Shown here in pieces: positions 16,071 through 16,814 of a DNA stretch of 16,814 nucleotides; the stretch's first letter is position 1, and each line of letters opens with the position of its first letter. The DNA lies in assembly GCA_025462985.1 (NCBI GenBank), contig JAOAPP010000557.1, positions 1-16,814 on the forward strand. The letters are read 5' to 3'. The notes beneath the pieces were generated by a model. It did no database searches and was not told the DNA's origin. It worked only from the letters and a program-made list of their open reading frames with translations. The stretch is from Bryobacterales bacterium (GTDB taxonomy: Bacteria; Acidobacteriota; Terriglobia; Bryobacterales; Bryobacteraceae). The position numbers and the translations under genes were made by a program.

Positions 16071-16814
16071 ATGGCTAACTTGGGGAAATCTTATCGCCTG
16101 ATTGCCGGGACCACAGCGGCACTGCTGGCCGCCGGAGTTTGGCTGTATGCGCAGGATCAGACTACGTTTCGAGTCAAGGTGGACATGGTGGTCCTTGGCT
16201 TCACGGTAATTGATCAAAAAGGGAAGTACGTCAACGGATTGAAGCCCAAAGACTTCACGGTCTACGAAGACGACATAGCGGAAAAGCTGGCCACTTTTGC
16301 CGAAGGGAACCACGCCCCGCTTCAGGTGCTTACTAACGGCGAGACGAAACCGCTCCGTATCGACGCTGCTGACGAAGGCGATACGAACGTCATCGATCTG
16401 AGGTCGGCCGGCACGGGCACGAATGTCTTTGTGCTGTTTGACACTAGCAACTACATGTACCGCGGCTTCGTTTATGCGTCGGACGCAATCGCCGATTTCA
16501 TTCGAGGGCTTGACCGGGCGGATTCCGTTGCCGTGTACACATACAGCCGCAATCTCAATCGCGCGGTTCCACTTAATCGCGATCGGAGAAATGCCATTGC
16601 GGGCTTGCGGAAAGCAGTGGCCGGAGATGATTCCGCTCTTTACAATTGTCTGCTGCTTACATTACGCGATGCGGCCACCGTACCCGGACGAAAGGTGGTC
16701 ATCGTTTTCTCGAACGGGCCGGATAACGCCAGCATGGTCGCCCCCGACGACGTTCGCGCGGTGGCCGAAGACGAGGGGATTCCCATTTACGTGATCTCTA
16801 CGAACGAGGTCACG
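16071..16814 (+). CDS. Exported VWFA-related Acidobacteria-type protein (3' end outside window)
   Basis: 248 codons are visible from ATG 16071 to the window edge with no stop. The N-terminus MANLGKSYRLIAGTTAALLAAGVWLYAQ is an export signal. Then come FRVKVDMVVLGFTVIDQKGK and YVNGLKPKDFTVYEDD (about 53-68), the typical lead-in of the acidobacterial VWFA-related family (TIGR03436-like), and a von Willebrand factor A domain from about residue 117. The MIDAS-like site reads FVLFDTSNYM (DTSNY at 124-128), so the third position of DxSxS is Tyr. The usual T-ALYDA segment reads DSALYNC (187-193). FSNGPDNAS (213-221) supplies the late Asp. Metal binding may thus be weakened. Such proteins are thought to mediate extracytoplasmic protein contacts; the ligand is unknown. 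It starts one base after the stop of the 1128-residue gene. Confidence 0.88.
   Translation, partial: MANLGKSYRLIAGTTAALLAAGVWLYAQDQTTFRVKVDMVVLGFTVIDQKGKYVNGLKPKDFTVYEDDIAEKLATFAEGNHAPLQVLTNGETKPLRIDAADEGDTNVIDLRSAGTGTNVFVLFDTSNYMYRGFVYASDAIADFIRGLDRADSVAVYTYSRNLNRAVPLNRDRRNAIAGLRKAVAGDDSALYNCLLLTLRDAATVPGRKVVIVFSNGPDNASMVAPDDVRAVAEDEGIPIYVISTNEVT

Overview
The window reads as a chromosomal segment from a member of the Acidobacteriota. Base composition is moderately GC-rich, around 55-65% in the stretches I counted. The main taxonomic clue is the last gene, whose N-terminal half has the pattern of the exported VWFA-related proteins that are greatly expanded in Acidobacteriota (FRVKVDMVVLGFTV, then GLKPKDFTVYED). 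The gene set is otherwise ordinary bacterial core metabolism and cell-envelope biology. I see no phage, IS element, CRISPR array, rRNA or tRNA.

Layout. (1) 1-311, minus strand: 5' part of a DUF2076-type gene, cut by the window edge and divergent from everything else. (2) 454-5624, plus strand: glutamate dehydrogenase, mutS and anmK, tightly packed (27 nt between the first two, a 4-nt ATGA overlap between the last two), closed by a strong UUCG-loop terminator at 5661-5697. (3) About 5748-12537, plus strand: an exported GH13 alpha-glucosidase, then lepB, ileS, lspA and lgt. Gaps are 1-55 nt, so this is probably one operon. It joins three steps of protein export and lipoprotein maturation (signal peptidase I, lipoprotein signal peptidase, prolipoprotein diacylglyceryl transferase) with isoleucyl-tRNA synthetase. 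(4) 12683-16814, plus strand: an 1128-residue exported protein of unknown function with a TPR-like N-terminus, followed one base later by a VWFA-type exported protein that runs off the right edge.

How the genes fit together. Block 2 covers nitrogen/glutamate metabolism, DNA mismatch repair and recycling of cell-wall anhydro-MurNAc. Block 3 is an envelope-biogenesis operon: Lgt lipidates prolipoproteins, LspA cleaves their signal peptides, and LepB cleaves ordinary secretory signal peptides. The GH13 enzyme and both block 4 proteins carry N-terminal export signals and are plausible clients of this machinery.

The least understood part is the 1128-residue protein/VWFA pair. Other points worth a look are the unusual class I signature motifs in IleRS (HLGT and AMSKS), an inverted repeat lying between a Shine-Dalgarno sequence and the ileS start codon, a compositional change in the 3' part of mutS, and a low-complexity basic tail on AnmK. 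I found no clear evidence of a wholly new system.
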